DNA of 38,004 nucleotides from an uncultured Bacteroidales bacterium (GTDB lineage Bacteria > Bacteroidota > Bacteroidia > Bacteroidales > UBA932), in the NCBI GenBank assembly GCA_946406095.1, contig CAMJJO010000002.1, positions 1 to 38,004 of the forward strand, read 5' to 3'. The notes below the pieces were generated by a model. It was given only the letters and a program-made list of their open reading frames with translations. It was not told the DNA's origin and searched no databases. Positions 9,024-18,000 of this stretch are shown here, piece after piece. The position numbers were made by a program, and so were the translations under genes. Numbering within the stretch: the stretch's first letter is position 1; each line of letters opens with the position of its first letter.

Positions 9024-9908
9024 TTACTGATTCTCGAGCCAGGAGCCGATGAGCTCCACCCTCTTTGCGAAAACCGGGTAGTCCAGGCTTTCGCTGGTGT
9101 CCCCTTCCCTGTTGGTGTTCATGGTGATTCCGGAAGTGAACATCAGCACAGGTATGCCGCGGTCCAGGAAGAATTTGTGGTCGCTGACCTTGCGGTAGAA
9201 GAGCTCGGTGAAGGAACGGCTCCCGTAGTAGTTGTAGTATAGATGCAGGGCCAGCCCGTAGTTGGCCTTATCCAGGCTGCGCTGGAAGACCGATCCGCCG
9301 AGGATGATGAGATAATCCTTCCAATACCTGTCCGGCGGTGCCAGGGTGCTGCCAAGGATGTCCAGACTGACCACCTTGCGGAGGCGGTGCCTGGCAAGAA
9401 AGGCCTTGAGGGCCTCGGCTCCCGCCATGTTGGCGTTGTGCCCGTCGACGAAGGCGAGGATTATGTCGCTGCGACCCTTGAAACGCTCTGCCAGCGCCAG
9501 CAGGGCGGCCACTCCGGAGGCATTGCTGTCCGCTCCGGGATAGAGCTTCTCCCCCATCTTTCCCAGCCCGTCGTATCCCGCCATCAGCAGGGTGGCGTTC
9601 CTGCATCCTTCGGGGAAAGCGACCAGGTTCCTTCCGACTGCACCGGAAGGGGTGGTGAAACTGTTCACCTGCACCTCATAGCCAAGGGCGCGGAGCCTGC
9701 GGATGATGTGGAAGGCGGCGCCGGTGTTGCCCGGGGAGCCTGTCTTGCGCCCGGCACAGAGGCTGTCCGAGAAGAACTCCACATCTCTTTTCAATGCCGA
9801 TTCCAGTGCCGCCAGCCTCTCGTTCGCAGGCGCGGACGCGGCCGCGTTCGAAACCAAGAGCAGGCAGAGAATGAGAATTATTTTTGCCGGGCGGGCGGAA
9901 ATAGGCAT
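9024..9908 (-). CDS. M28-fold peptidase-like protein with degenerate metal site
   Basis: A 294-residue protein with a signal peptide (about 1-25, ending NAAASA). M28 membership is clear from AGRKTGSPGN, YPGADSNASGVAALLALAE, SLDILG and the SDHKFFLDRGIPVLMFTSG block. The catalytic set is broken. The first zinc His is Gly111 (AGYDGLG). The catalytic Glu and ligand Glu are His157-Asn158 (VDGHNANMAG). The last His is Asn264. Only Asp127 and Asp183 remain. It is probably not an active aminopeptidase; a binding or scaffolding role is possible. The start at 9908 gives a proper signal peptide, while a longer frame to 9977 would run through the divergent promoter. Its stop codon directly abuts that of the convergent M16 protease gene, with no bases between. 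Confidence 0.8.
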   Translation of the reverse strand: MPISARPAKIILILCLLLVSNAAASAPANERLAALESALKRDVEFFSDSLCAGRKTGSPGNTGAAFHIIRRLRALGYEVQVNSFTTPSGAVGRNLVAFPEGCRNATLLMAGYDGLGKMGEKLYPGADSNASGVAALLALAERFKGRSDIILAFVDGHNANMAGAEALKAFLARHRLRKVVSLDILGSTLAPPDRYWKDYLIILGGSVFQRSLDKANYGLALHLYYNYYGSRSFTELFYRKVSDHKFFLDRGIPVLMFTSGITMNTNREGDTSESLDYPVFAKRVELIGSWLENQ

Positions 9909-9917
9909 AATAAATGT

Positions 9918-9925
9918 TATATTTG
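9918..9925 (+). promoter_or_regulatory. -7 promoter element (TATATTTG) for the TPR gene
   Basis: TATATTTG fits TAnnTTTG exactly and lies 31 bp before the ATG at 9956. No convincing -33 TTTG sits at the expected distance. A start site near 9932 would place the inverted repeat at 9931-9947 at the start of the transcript. Confidence 0.45.
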
Positions 9926-9930
9926 CTAAT

Positions 9931-9947
9931 TGGTGCGTAAAGCACCA
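9931..9947. promoter_or_regulatory. Inverted repeat between facing promoters, possible operator
   Basis: TGGTGC (9931-9936) and GCACCA (9942-9947) are perfect 6-bp arms around a 5-bp spacer (GTAAA). The repeat sits between the plus-strand -7 box (9918-9925) and the minus-strand -7 box (9948-9955). One bound protein could therefore affect both genes. No U-tract follows on either strand, so it is not a terminator. Confidence 0.4.
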
Positions 9948-9979
9948 CAAAAGTAATGAAAAAGTTCGGGCTGGCAATA
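9948..9979 (-). promoter_or_regulatory. Promoter for the M28-like gene
   Basis: On the minus strand, TACTTTTG (9955-9948) fits TAnnTTTG. ATTG (9979-9976) lies 20 bp upstream, one mismatch from the TTTG -33 element. A start near 9941 gives a leader of about 33 nt before the ATG at 9908. The element overlaps the start of the divergent TPR gene. Confidence 0.45.
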
Positions 9980-12007
9980 TTCTTTTTGTTCTGTCTGGCG
10001 TTCCAGCCGGTGGGAATCATGCGTGCCCAATACGACAAAGATGTCTTTTTCCTGCGTGGAAGGCAGGCCTTCTCGGATGGGAAATATGCCCTGGCCATCG
10101 AGAACTTCAACGTCCTGGCCCGCCTGGACACCACCGACTACTGGAATTTCTTCTATCGAGGCATCTCCAAATACAATCTCGGGGACGTGCGCGGCGCCCA
10201 GCAGGATTTCGACCGCGCCCTGAGGCTGAACCCCATCTTCACCAACGGCTACCACTACCGCGGCATCACGAAGAGCCGCCAGGGCCAGTATGAAGAGGGC
10301 CTGAAGGATATCGACAAGGCCATCGAACTCCGTCCCGGTTTCGTGGGGCTCTATTTCAGCCGCGGAGTCACCTATTTCCTGGCCCAGCGTTTCGACGAGG
10401 CCATCGCAGATTTCGACCGCTACATCAAGAAAGAGCCCAAGGACCCGGGGGCCTACCTCAACAGGGGCGCATGCCACCTCTTCCAGAAAGACACCCTGCA
10501 GGCGCTCTCCGACTACAATAAGGCCATCAAGCTGGACCGCTACGACCCCGAGGCTTACATCCGCCGCGGGCGGGTATATGCCGCCAGGCAGGATTATGAA
10601 AAGGCCATCGCGGACCTGGACCTTGCCATCCGGCTGGATTCCACCAACACCTTTGCCTATTTCAACCGTGCCCTGATGTATGCCGACAGCAACAATCCCA
10701 AGGCCGCCATGGACGATCTGGACCGGGTGCTGAAGGAAGAGCCGGGCAATGCCCTCACCCTCTACAACAGGAGCCTCCTGAAGGCCCAGGTCGGGGATTT
10801 CGAGTCTGCACTGGACGACATGGACCGTGTGATTGGCATCAACCCCGGCAACGTGCTGGCATATTTCAACAGGGCCGGCTACTTCATAGAGATGGGCCGC
10901 TGGCAGGATGCCCTGGAAGACTATAACATGGCCATAGCCCTCTATCCGGACTTTGCCAAGGCGTATATGAACCGTTCCTACGTAGAAAACCGCATGGGCC
11001 GCAAGAAGGCCTCGAAGGCAGACTACGAGATAGCGCGAAAGAAGGTCGCCGAATACGAGAGCAAGCACGCCGAAGGCAAGGCGGACTTTGCCGACACCAC
11101 CCGCAAATACAGCTCTCTGCTGGCTCTGGATGCAGATTTTGCAAAAAAGGACTTCGACAACGAACTGCTTCAGCACAGGGACATCGACATCCGCCTCAAG
11201 CCGCTCTACAAGTTCCGCATCGCAGGCAATGAAGAGGAAGCGGCTCTGGTCTTCAACAGGGACTTCGAGCATCCTCTGGTCGAGAGGTTCCTCAGCGCCG
11301 TCCCGATCCCCGTCACTGTCACCAACGAAGACCTTCAGGCAGTGCGCCTCGGGAGGAGCCTCGGCAGCATTCTGGCAGGCGACAGCAGCAGCGGGCCGGG
11401 CAAGGTCGATCTCACGCCTTCCGCAATCAGCTTCATCCAGGGCATCTACGAGGTGCAGAACAAGCAATACAATGCAGCCCTCACCTGCTTCGACCGGGCG
11501 GCCAGACAGGCCACCGACGATGTGACCAAAGACCGTTATGCCCGTTTCTACAAGGCATTCTATCTGATGAACCGAGGGGTTCTGAGGGCGGAGATGATAG
11601 ATTTCATCGCCAGCATGGAGCGCAACGTCCAGACCCTCACCATGGACGATCAGGGAGCCATCCGTGCCCGCGTCAGCGACCGCGTGGACCGCAACTACGA
11701 CTATTCCGAGGCCATCGCCGACATGCGGGAGGCCATCCGCATCCTGCCGGACATCCCCTATCTGTACTTCAACCTGGGCAACCTGTACTGCCTGTCCAGC
11801 CAGATGGTAGAGGCCATAGAGAACTACGGCAAGGCCATCGCCATCTTCCCCTACATGGGAGACGCATACTTCAACAGGGGCCTGGCCCTCATATTCATAA
11901 AAGACAAGGAGAAGGGATGCATAGACCTCTCCCGCGCCGGTGAACTTGGCGTGGCGGATGCCTACAGCGTCATTTCCAAATACTGCAAGGAGGATGATCA
12001 GCAATAA
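9956..12007 (+). CDS. Secreted tetratricopeptide repeat (TPR) protein
   Basis: A 683-residue protein with a signal peptide (about 1-25, ending GIMRAQ). About ten consecutive 34-residue TPR units fill residues 30-370, recognisable by repeated A/GYxxRG helices and the D-(L/F)DRA-I-L-P pattern. A roughly 120-residue non-repeat region follows (starting KADFADTTRKYSSLLA). Further TPRs lie at about 500-535 and 580-660. TPR solenoids bind partner proteins, so this is likely a periplasmic or cell-surface scaffold; the partner is unknown. The metallo-hydrolase gene downstream overlaps it by 14 nt, so the two are co-expressed. It diverges from the M28-like gene. Confidence 0.9.
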   Translation: MKKFGLAIFFLFCLAFQPVGIMRAQYDKDVFFLRGRQAFSDGKYALAIENFNVLARLDTTDYWNFFYRGISKYNLGDVRGAQQDFDRALRLNPIFTNGYHYRGITKSRQGQYEEGLKDIDKAIELRPGFVGLYFSRGVTYFLAQRFDEAIADFDRYIKKEPKDPGAYLNRGACHLFQKDTLQALSDYNKAIKLDRYDPEAYIRRGRVYAARQDYEKAIADLDLAIRLDSTNTFAYFNRALMYADSNNPKAAMDDLDRVLKEEPGNALTLYNRSLLKAQVGDFESALDDMDRVIGINPGNVLAYFNRAGYFIEMGRWQDALEDYNMAIALYPDFAKAYMNRSYVENRMGRKKASKADYEIARKKVAEYESKHAEGKADFADTTRKYSSLLALDADFAKKDFDNELLQHRDIDIRLKPLYKFRIAGNEEEAALVFNRDFEHPLVERFLSAVPIPVTVTNEDLQAVRLGRSLGSILAGDSSSGPGKVDLTPSAISFIQGIYEVQNKQYNAALTCFDRAARQATDDVTKDRYARFYKAFYLMNRGVLRAEMIDFIASMERNVQTLTMDDQGAIRARVSDRVDRNYDYSEAIADMREAIRILPDIPYLYFNLGNLYCLSSQMVEAIENYGKAIAIFPYMGDAYFNRGLALIFIKDKEKGCIDLSRAGELGVADAYSVISKYCKEDDQQ

Positions 12008-12803
12008 GATAGTGTTCCAGTCCCTTTCCAGCGGCAGCTGCGGCAACTGCTACTTTCTCCACATAGACGGAGAAGAAGGCGGGGCGGGAATCATCATCGA
12101 CGCCGGAGTCAGCATGCGCAGGCTTAAGATGGAGCTGCTCAAGAACGGTTTCACCTACGACGACATCGATGCGGTGCTGATAACCCACGACCATATGGAC
12201 CACATCCACAACCTGGGGCCCTACTGCAAGCGTCTGACCAAACCCGTATGGATGACGCGCAAGCTCCGGGGATCGCTCGCGACCCATTGGATGACAGGAG
12301 AATACCTGGGGCCGGTGGTGAAGAACCTCAATGACGAAGGCTGGTCCGAGATCGTGCCCGGGAGGATACGCGCCAGGCATTTCATAGTGCCTCACGATGC
12401 CACTCAGACAGTCGGTTACTGCATCGACCTGGAAGGATATATCTTCGTGATAATGACCGACATAGGCCGGATGACCGACGAGGCTCTGGGCTATGCTTCC
12501 CAGGCGTCCACCGTGGTGATCGAGGCGAATTACGATCTCAACATGCTCCGCAGCGGCCCATACCCCATCGACCTCCAGAACCGCATCTGCGGCGGGCACG
12601 GGCATCTTTCCAATGCCGAATGTGCCGATGCCATCAGGGATTTCGTGCATCCCGGACTGGAGAACATCTTCCTCTGCCACCTGAGCGAACACAACAATAC
12701 CCCGCGGAAAGCGACCGAAGCCTGCGAGCCCGCCATAGAGGGCACTGGAATAAGGCTTCTGGCCCTGCCGCGTCAAAGCGCATCACCGATGTTCATATTG
12801 TAA
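11994..12803 (+). CDS. MBL-fold metallo-hydrolase, WalJ/YycJ-like
   Basis: A 269-residue cytoplasmic protein beginning MISNKIVFQSLSSGSCGNCY, the SGSxGN N terminus characteristic of the WalJ/YycJ branch of the metallo-beta-lactamase fold. The metal motif is intact (LITHDHMDHIHNL), with later ligands in IMTDIGRM, GGHGHLSN and LCHLSEHNN. YycJ proteins are predicted phosphodiesterases/nucleases linked to WalK signalling in Firmicutes and to DNA-repair-like exonuclease roles; no WalKR is adjacent here. The ATG at 11994 overlaps the TPR gene end by 14 nt and gives the conserved N terminus. The GGAGG before it abuts the start too closely to be a normal ribosome-binding site. Stop at 12801-12803. Confidence 0.85.
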   Translation: MISNKIVFQSLSSGSCGNCYFLHIDGEEGGAGIIIDAGVSMRRLKMELLKNGFTYDDIDAVLITHDHMDHIHNLGPYCKRLTKPVWMTRKLRGSLATHWMTGEYLGPVVKNLNDEGWSEIVPGRIRARHFIVPHDATQTVGYCIDLEGYIFVIMTDIGRMTDEALGYASQASTVVIEANYDLNMLRSGPYPIDLQNRICGGHGHLSNAECADAIRDFVHPGLENIFLCHLSEHNNTPRKATEACEPAIEGTGIRLLALPRQSASPMFIL

Positions 12804-12810
12804 TTTTGAT

Positions 12811-12818
12811 TACCTTTG
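12811..12818 (+). promoter_or_regulatory. -7 promoter element (TACCTTTG), near-leaderless
   Basis: TACCTTTG fits TAnnTTTG and ends only 7 bp before the ABC transporter ATG at 12826. Initiation about 7 nt downstream of the box would fall at or next to the start codon, giving a leaderless or almost leaderless mRNA. A clear -33 TTTG is absent. Confidence 0.45.
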
Positions 12819-12825
12819 TAGATTG

Positions 12826-14658
12826 ATGAAAGCATTCTGGTCGATGTTGCGGCGCTATGTGCGGCCGTACAGAAAATACCTCGGAGGTTCGGTGCTGATG
12901 AACGTTCTCAGCGCCGTCTTCAACATATTCTCCTTCACCCTCATAATCCCCGTGCTGAAGATCATCTTCCAGATGGAAGAGGCATCCTACAGATTCATGC
13001 CCTGGGGCAGCGGCGATTTCAAAGAGGTGCTGGTGAACAACTTCTACTGGTTCGTCGCCCAATACATGGAGAATCACGGCCCGATAGTGACCCTGCTCGT
13101 GCTGGCCGGCCTGCTGATAGTGATGACGGCCCTCAAGACCTCCTGCTACTTCGGTTCCACCGCCGTGATGGTGCCCATGCGCACCGGAATAGTGAAAGAT
13201 ATGCGCATGCAGATCTACAACAAGATCCTGGGGCTGCCCTTAGGATTCTTCTCTCAGGAGCGCAAAGGGGACATAATCGCCCGCATGAGCGGAGATGTTC
13301 AGGAGGTGGAGAGTTCCATCACCGGCTCGCTGGACATGCTCATCAAGAACCCTATCCTGATAGTGTTCTACCTCGGCACCCTGATATTCATTTCCTGGAA
13401 GTTGACCCTCTTCGTGCTGGTTTTCGCTCCGCTGATGATGTGGCTGATGGGCGTGATAGGGCGCAACCTGAAGAAGAAATCCGCCGAGGCCCAGGTGCTC
13501 TGGAGCGATACCATGAGCCAGGTGGAAGAGACCCTCGGTGGCCTCCGCGTGATAAAGGCCTTCCTGGCAGAGAAGACGATGAGCCAGCGCTTCGACAAGG
13601 TGACCGGTGCAATGCGGCATAAGAACACCCGTGTCGCCACCCGCCAGGCCCTGGCCCACCCCGTGAGCGAATTCCTGGGCACGATGATGATTTGCATAGT
13701 GCTCTGCTTCGGCGGCTTCCTGATCATAAAGGACGAATCTTTCATCGACGCCCCGACCTTCATCTTCTACATGGTGATCCTCTATAGCGTCATCCAGCCT
13801 ATAAAGGACTTCTCCAAAGCCGCCTACAACATCCCCAAGGGCCTGGCCTCGATGGAACGCATAGACAAGATCCTGAACGCCCAGAACAACATCAAAGAAA
13901 GCGAAGGCGCCAAGGACCTTACCGGATTCAACGACGCCATCCGCTTTACCGATGTCGATTTCAGCTACGAAAAGGACGGCCGTCAGATACTTACAGGCAT
14001 CAACCTCGATATCCCCAAGGGCAAGACTGTTGCCATCGTGGGTGCATCCGGAGGCGGCAAATCCACCATGGTGGACCTTATCCCCCGCTTCTATGACGTG
14101 GATTCCGGAAGCATCAGCATAGACGGCACCGATATACGCGAATTCAAACTGGACAGCCTCCGTTCCTTGATGGGCAACGTCAACCAGGAGCCTATCCTCT
14201 TCAACGACACCATCTTCAACAATATCGCCTTCGGCGTGGAAGGAGCCACCGAAGAAGAGGTGATCGAGGCGGCGAAGATCGCAAACGCCCACGAATTCAT
14301 CATGGAGAAGGAAGAAGGCTACCAGACAAACGTAGGCGACCGCGGATGCAAGCTCAGCGGAGGTCAGCGCCAGCGCATCAGCATAGCGCGTGCAGTGCTC
14401 AAGAACCCTCCCATCCTCATCCTGGACGAAGCCACCGCCGCCCTCGACACCGAGAGCGAGCGTGCCGTGCAGGAGGCTCTGGAGCGCCTTATGAGCAACC
14501 GCACCACCATAGCCATCGCCCACCGCCTGAGCACCATCAAGGATGCCGACGAGATCATAGTCGTGGATGAGGGCCGCATAGTCGAACGCGGCCGCCACGA
14601 CGACCTCATCGCCCTGGGAGGGTATTATCGCAAACTTCACGACATGCAGGCCTTATGA
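12826..14658 (+). CDS. MsbA-like ABC exporter (fused membrane and ATPase domains)
   Basis: A 610-residue half-transporter. Residues 1-325 hold the six-helix exporter domain, with coupling segments such as LPLGFFSQERKGDIIARMSGDVQEVE. Residues 360-610 hold the ATPase: Walker A GASGGGKST, Q-loop NVNQEP, signature LSGGQRQR, Walker B ILILDEATAALD and H-loop AHRLS. All catalytic motifs are intact. It should work as a homodimer in the inner membrane, and the closest known type is the lipid A/lipid flippase MsbA family; the substrate cannot be told from sequence. The ATG at 12826 is chosen over a TTG one codon upstream. Its stop overlaps the VanZ-like start by 4 nt (ATGA). Confidence 0.9.
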   Translation: MKAFWSMLRRYVRPYRKYLGGSVLMNVLSAVFNIFSFTLIIPVLKIIFQMEEASYRFMPWGSGDFKEVLVNNFYWFVAQYMENHGPIVTLLVLAGLLIVMTALKTSCYFGSTAVMVPMRTGIVKDMRMQIYNKILGLPLGFFSQERKGDIIARMSGDVQEVESSITGSLDMLIKNPILIVFYLGTLIFISWKLTLFVLVFAPLMMWLMGVIGRNLKKKSAEAQVLWSDTMSQVEETLGGLRVIKAFLAEKTMSQRFDKVTGAMRHKNTRVATRQALAHPVSEFLGTMMICIVLCFGGFLIIKDESFIDAPTFIFYMVILYSVIQPIKDFSKAAYNIPKGLASMERIDKILNAQNNIKESEGAKDLTGFNDAIRFTDVDFSYEKDGRQILTGINLDIPKGKTVAIVGASGGGKSTMVDLIPRFYDVDSGSISIDGTDIREFKLDSLRSLMGNVNQEPILFNDTIFNNIAFGVEGATEEEVIEAAKIANAHEFIMEKEEGYQTNVGDRGCKLSGGQRQRISIARAVLKNPPILILDEATAALDTESERAVQEALERLMSNRTTIAIAHRLSTIKDADEIIVVDEGRIVERGRHDDLIALGGYYRKLHDMQAL

Positions 14659-15062
14659 CGACTCCGAAAACCATACTTGCACGAATCCTTTTCCTGCTCT
14701 ATCTGGGAGCCATCGCCTTGCTGTGCTTCATGCACGTGGACAAACTGCCGGACGTGCAGAAATTCATATTCGGGATACCCACGGACAAGATCGTCCACTT
14801 CGGGATGTTCCTTCCCTTCCCCATACTGGCATATCTGGCATACGACCACCTCACCAACAAGCTCAGCCACGCGATACTGTTCGCGCTGGCCACCATGTTC
14901 ATCGGTCTGGCCATCGCCTACATCACGGAATATGTGCAGGGAACTCTCCCCTACCGTTCTATGGAAATGGCTGACTTCAAGGCAGATGCGCTTGCCATCT
15001 GCATCAGCAGCGTCTTCGTGTTCATAGTAGATGCCACACACCTCCCCGTCCGCAAGAAGTAA
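14655..15062 (+). CDS. VanZ-like membrane protein
   Basis: A 135-residue protein with four predicted membrane helices (about 10-28, 45-65, 75-95 and 110-128). It carries the VanZ family signatures DKIVHFGMF and TEYVQGTLPYRSMEMADFKAD. VanZ-like proteins are small envelope proteins; the namesake gives low-level teicoplanin resistance, but most members, like this one, have no known function. It starts inside the ABC gene stop (ATGA overlap) and ends 2 bp before the amidase gene, so it is part of an envelope-related operon. Confidence 0.85.
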   Translation: MTTPKTILARILFLLYLGAIALLCFMHVDKLPDVQKFIFGIPTDKIVHFGMFLPFPILAYLAYDHLTNKLSHAILFALATMFIGLAIAYITEYVQGTLPYRSMEMADFKADALAICISSVFVFIVDATHLPVRKK

Positions 15063-15064
15063 TT

Positions 15065-17992
15065 ATGCTGCGTAGAGTCCTGACCATTTCCGCATTCCTG
15101 CTGCTGAGCCTCTCCGCAAGCGCCCAGAAAGCTCTTCTGGAGGCCTTCAAACCGGTCACGGACTCGGTCACCGTGCTCGCGAAGGAGCATTTCGGCGTCA
15201 GATCCTACCTGCATCTGAACAAGGCGATGAAGCGCGGGAAGTATCTGGACCTTTACTTCACCAAGGAACTGGGAGATTATCCCTGGCGTCCTTCGGACCC
15301 GAAATGGTTCCGCAAACAAATCACCGATCTCTGGCCGGAGGAAGCCGCCTCCTACAGCCTGGGCACCGTCTGGTGCGAATCCGTCGACCTGGAGGAACTT
15401 GCCCAGCCGGCCATCGGCAACAACGGGCAGCCCAGGAACTACCGTTTCAAAGTGGATGCTCCTCCACGCAGGCCCTTCATAGAAGAAATCGGTTCCCAGA
15501 AAGCCGACAGAGGCCTGCGCGGGCGCCACATAGCACTCTGGCAGAGCCACGGCCGCTATTACGACAACGGAGCCGGAAACTGGAGCTGGCAGCGTTCCCC
15601 CAACTGGCGCACCACCGAAGACCTCTACACCCAGAGCTACGTGCTCCCCTTCCTTATCCCCATGCTGGAAAGGGCCGGGGCTTATGTGATGACTCCAAGA
15701 GAGAGGGATACCGGTTCCCTGGAGGTCATCTGCGACAACAATCCACATTTCCGCTCCCCCGGCTTCCCCGTCCGCACGCATGGCACATATAAAGAAAAAG
15801 GCGCCTGGAAGGATGCCGGAGAGGGATTCGCCGACAAAAAAGAAGTTTATGTGAAGGACGACAACCCCTTCACCATGGGCAGCGCCCGCCAGGCTTCCTG
15901 CACCGCCGGAAAGGCAAACGCCAGCGTGCGTTGGAATCCGGAGCTGGAGGCGAACGGCCGCCACTGCATCTACATATCCTACAAGACCCTGCCGAACAGC
16001 AGCCCCAACGCCCACTACACCGTTGTCCACAGGGGCGGCAAGAGCGAATTCATAGTCAACCAGAAGATGGGTGGCGGCACCTGGATATTCCTGGGCGAAT
16101 TCGAGCTCGGTCCGGATTCCTACATAAGCCTGGACAACGGCACTCCCGCCGGCCGCAGCCTGGTCAAGGGCAGCGTGGTGACGGCCGATGCGGTGCGTAT
16201 CGGCGGAGGAATGGGCAAGATAGCCCGCGGCAAGGGCAGGGACAGCTCCGAATGGGAGACCTCCGGCCTGCCGTCCTACCTCGAAGGAGCCATGTATTGG
16301 GAGCAGTGGGCCGGAATGCCCTATGAACGCATACATCAGTGGGACAAGGACTACACCTGCGACTTCGCTTCCCGCGGCGAATGGGTGAAGATGATGAAAG
16401 ACGACAAGGACATCCCCGTCGACCTTTCGCTCTCCTTCCACACCGATGCCGGGGTCACCCCCAACGACTCTATAGTGGGGACCCTGGCCATTTATACCCT
16501 CAAGGCAGATGGCAGCCGAAAGTTCACGAACGGCCACGACAGGGCCGCATGCAGGCTGCTTACGGACTGGGTGCAGACCCAGGTCGTGGAGGACCTGCGG
16601 GCAGACTACGATTCGCTGTGGACACGCAGGCAGATCTGGAACCGTTCCTACTCTGAATCCCGCACCACCGACGTGCCGGCAATCCTCCTGGAACTGCTTG
16701 CACATCAGAACTTTGCGGATATGAAGTTCGGGCTGGACCCTGGCTTCCGCTTCGATGTCTGCAGGTCCGTCTACAAGGGTATACTCAAGTTCCTGAGCAC
16801 TTACTACGGCGAGTCCTACGTGGTGGCTCCCCTGCCTGTCAAGGATTTCTCCGCCACTTTCGGGGATGATGGTTATGTGGTGCTTAACTGGAGAGCGGCT
16901 TTAGACACCAAGGAACCCACCGCAAACCCTTCCGATTATATAGTGTATACCAGGGTGGATGACGGAGCCTTCGACAACGGAGTCAAGGTGAGCGAATGCC
17001 ACCTGTCCCTCCCCATAGAGAACGGGCACCTTTATTCCTTCATGGTTGAGGCCTGCAACCGCGGCGGACGCAGTTTCCCCTCGGAGGTGCTGAGCATAGG
17101 CCAGGCCTCCGCAGATGCCAAGAAAGTGCTGATAATCAACAATTTCGACCGCATCAGCGCTCCTTCCTGGTTCGATTCCGAAAAGTATGCGGGATTCGAT
17201 TCCAGGCTGGACGGCGGAGTGCCGTACATCAAAGACATCTCCTATGGCGGAGAGAGCTGGGAATACCGCCGGGACAAGAAATACATCAACAACACGGCCC
17301 CCGGTTTCGGTGCCACCGAGATAGACAATGCAGGCTTCCAGCCCGCAGGCAACAGTTTCGACTATCCTGCCGTGCACGGAAAGGCCCTGCTGGACCTGGG
17401 CTACTCTTTCTGCTCCATGAGCCGCAGCGCCTTCGAGAAGGCCCATACAGGGCGTTATTTCGCTCTGGACGTCATCTGCGGCAAGCAGATCAGCACCCTT
17501 GTCGGAAAGCCTGGAAAAGGGCCCAGATTCAGGGTCTTCCCCACTGAATTCAGGAAAGCCCTTAGGGAGGCAACATCCGCAGGGGTGAACGTCCTCATTT
17601 CCGGGGCATACATCGCAACCGATGCCTGGGACGAAATCTACCCTATCGGCGACACCTCATATCAGGAAGATGCACGCTATTTCATCGAGAACGTGCTCGG
17701 CTACCGCTGGTCCACGACAAGAGGCTCCGTGAACGGCCGTGTGCTTTTCGACGGCGAAGACTACCGCTTCTGCCACGAGCCGAACGAAGAGAGCTACTGC
17801 GTGGAGACCGCGGGCGGCATCAAACCAAGTTCCGGAGGCAGGACCATCGCCACATACTCCAACCGCACCGGAGCCGGGGTATACCACCCATTCGACGGTT
17901 ACGGGGTGGTGGCCTGGAGCTTCCCGCTGGAGCTGACCGAAGGTAAAGATAAACTTAAAACCATTATAGATAAGTCTTTGAAACATTTTTAA
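15065..17992 (+). CDS. Large secreted N-acetylmuramoyl-L-alanine amidase-like protein with golvesin-like insert
   Basis: A 975-residue protein with a signal peptide (1-21). An Amidase_3-like zinc hydrolase domain is split along the chain. First His is at about 162 ([11 protein letters not shown]), Glu at about 217 (TPRERD), second His at 459 (SFHTDAG), and catalytic-type Glu at about 543 ([13 protein letters not shown]). Between Glu and the second His, about 260-380, sits a golvesin C-terminal-like beta domain ([20 protein letters not shown]). A fibronectin type III-like domain covers about 592-680, and an unassigned Rossmann-like C-terminal region starts [13 protein letters not shown]. Relatives are often mis-annotated as xanthan lyase. 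The likely substrate is peptidoglycan stem-peptide linkage, acting in the periplasm or outside. It starts 2 bp after the VanZ-like gene and ends 8 bp before aspA. Confidence 0.82.
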   Translation: MLRRVLTISAFLLLSLSASAQKALLEAFKPVTDSVTVLAKEHFGVRSYLHLNKAMKRGKYLDLYFTKELGDYPWRPSDPKWFRKQITDLWPEEAASYSLGTVWCESVDLEELAQPAIGNNGQPRNYRFKVDAPPRRPFIEEIGSQKADRGLRGRHIALWQSHGRYYDNGAGNWSWQRSPNWRTTEDLYTQSYVLPFLIPMLERAGAYVMTPRERDTGSLEVICDNNPHFRSPGFPVRTHGTYKEKGAWKDAGEGFADKKEVYVKDDNPFTMGSARQASCTAGKANASVRWNPELEANGRHCIYISYKTLPNSSPNAHYTVVHRGGKSEFIVNQKMGGGTWIFLGEFELGPDSYISLDNGTPAGRSLVKGSVVTADAVRIGGGMGKIARGKGRDSSEWETSGLPSYLEGAMYWEQWAGMPYERIHQWDKDYTCDFASRGEWVKMMKDDKDIPVDLSLSFHTDAGVTPNDSIVGTLAIYTLKADGSRKFTNGHDRAACRLLTDWVQTQVVEDLRADYDSLWTRRQIWNRSYSESRTTDVPAILLELLAHQNFADMKFGLDPGFRFDVCRSVYKGILKFLSTYYGESYVVAPLPVKDFSATFGDDGYVVLNWRAALDTKEPTANPSDYIVYTRVDDGAFDNGVKVSECHLSLPIENGHLYSFMVEACNRGGRSFPSEVLSIGQASADAKKVLIINNFDRISAPSWFDSEKYAGFDSRLDGGVPYIKDISYGGESWEYRRDKKYINNTAPGFGATEIDNAGFQPAGNSFDYPAVHGKALLDLGYSFCSMSRSAFEKAHTGRYFALDVICGKQISTLVGKPGKGPRFRVFPTEFRKALREATSAGVNVLISGAYIATDAWDEIYPIGDTSYQEDARYFIENVLGYRWSTTRGSVNGRVLFDGEDYRFCHEPNEESYCVETAGGIKPSSGGRTIATYSNRTGAGVYHPFDGYGVVAWSFPLELTEGKDKLKTIIDKSLKHF

Positions 17993-18000
17993 ATAACACT

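Noticed and set aside
9909-9977. Longer N terminus for the M28-like protein (23 extra residues)
   Set aside because: It lacks homology, precedes the natural signal peptide, and would put the divergent promoter and the TPR start inside the gene.
9926-12046. A 706-codon open frame on the minus strand, fully antisense to the TPR gene
   Set aside because: It mirrors the codon pattern of the TPR gene, has no signal or domain, and would run through the divergent promoters. The plus-strand TPR repeats are unmistakable.
13240-14640. A 466-codon minus-strand open frame opposite the ABC exporter
   Set aside because: Shadow of a highly conserved gene with all ATPase motifs on the plus strand.
14951-16705. 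A 584-codon minus-strand open frame opposite the amidase gene
   Set aside because: Low-information Gly/Ala/Val-rich translation, no start context, and it crosses the VanZ/amidase junction.
17960-18000. A promoter for aspA in the TCTTTG region before its start
   Set aside because: The sequence lacks the TA at the right distance from TTTG, and no -33 element fits, so I do not call it.
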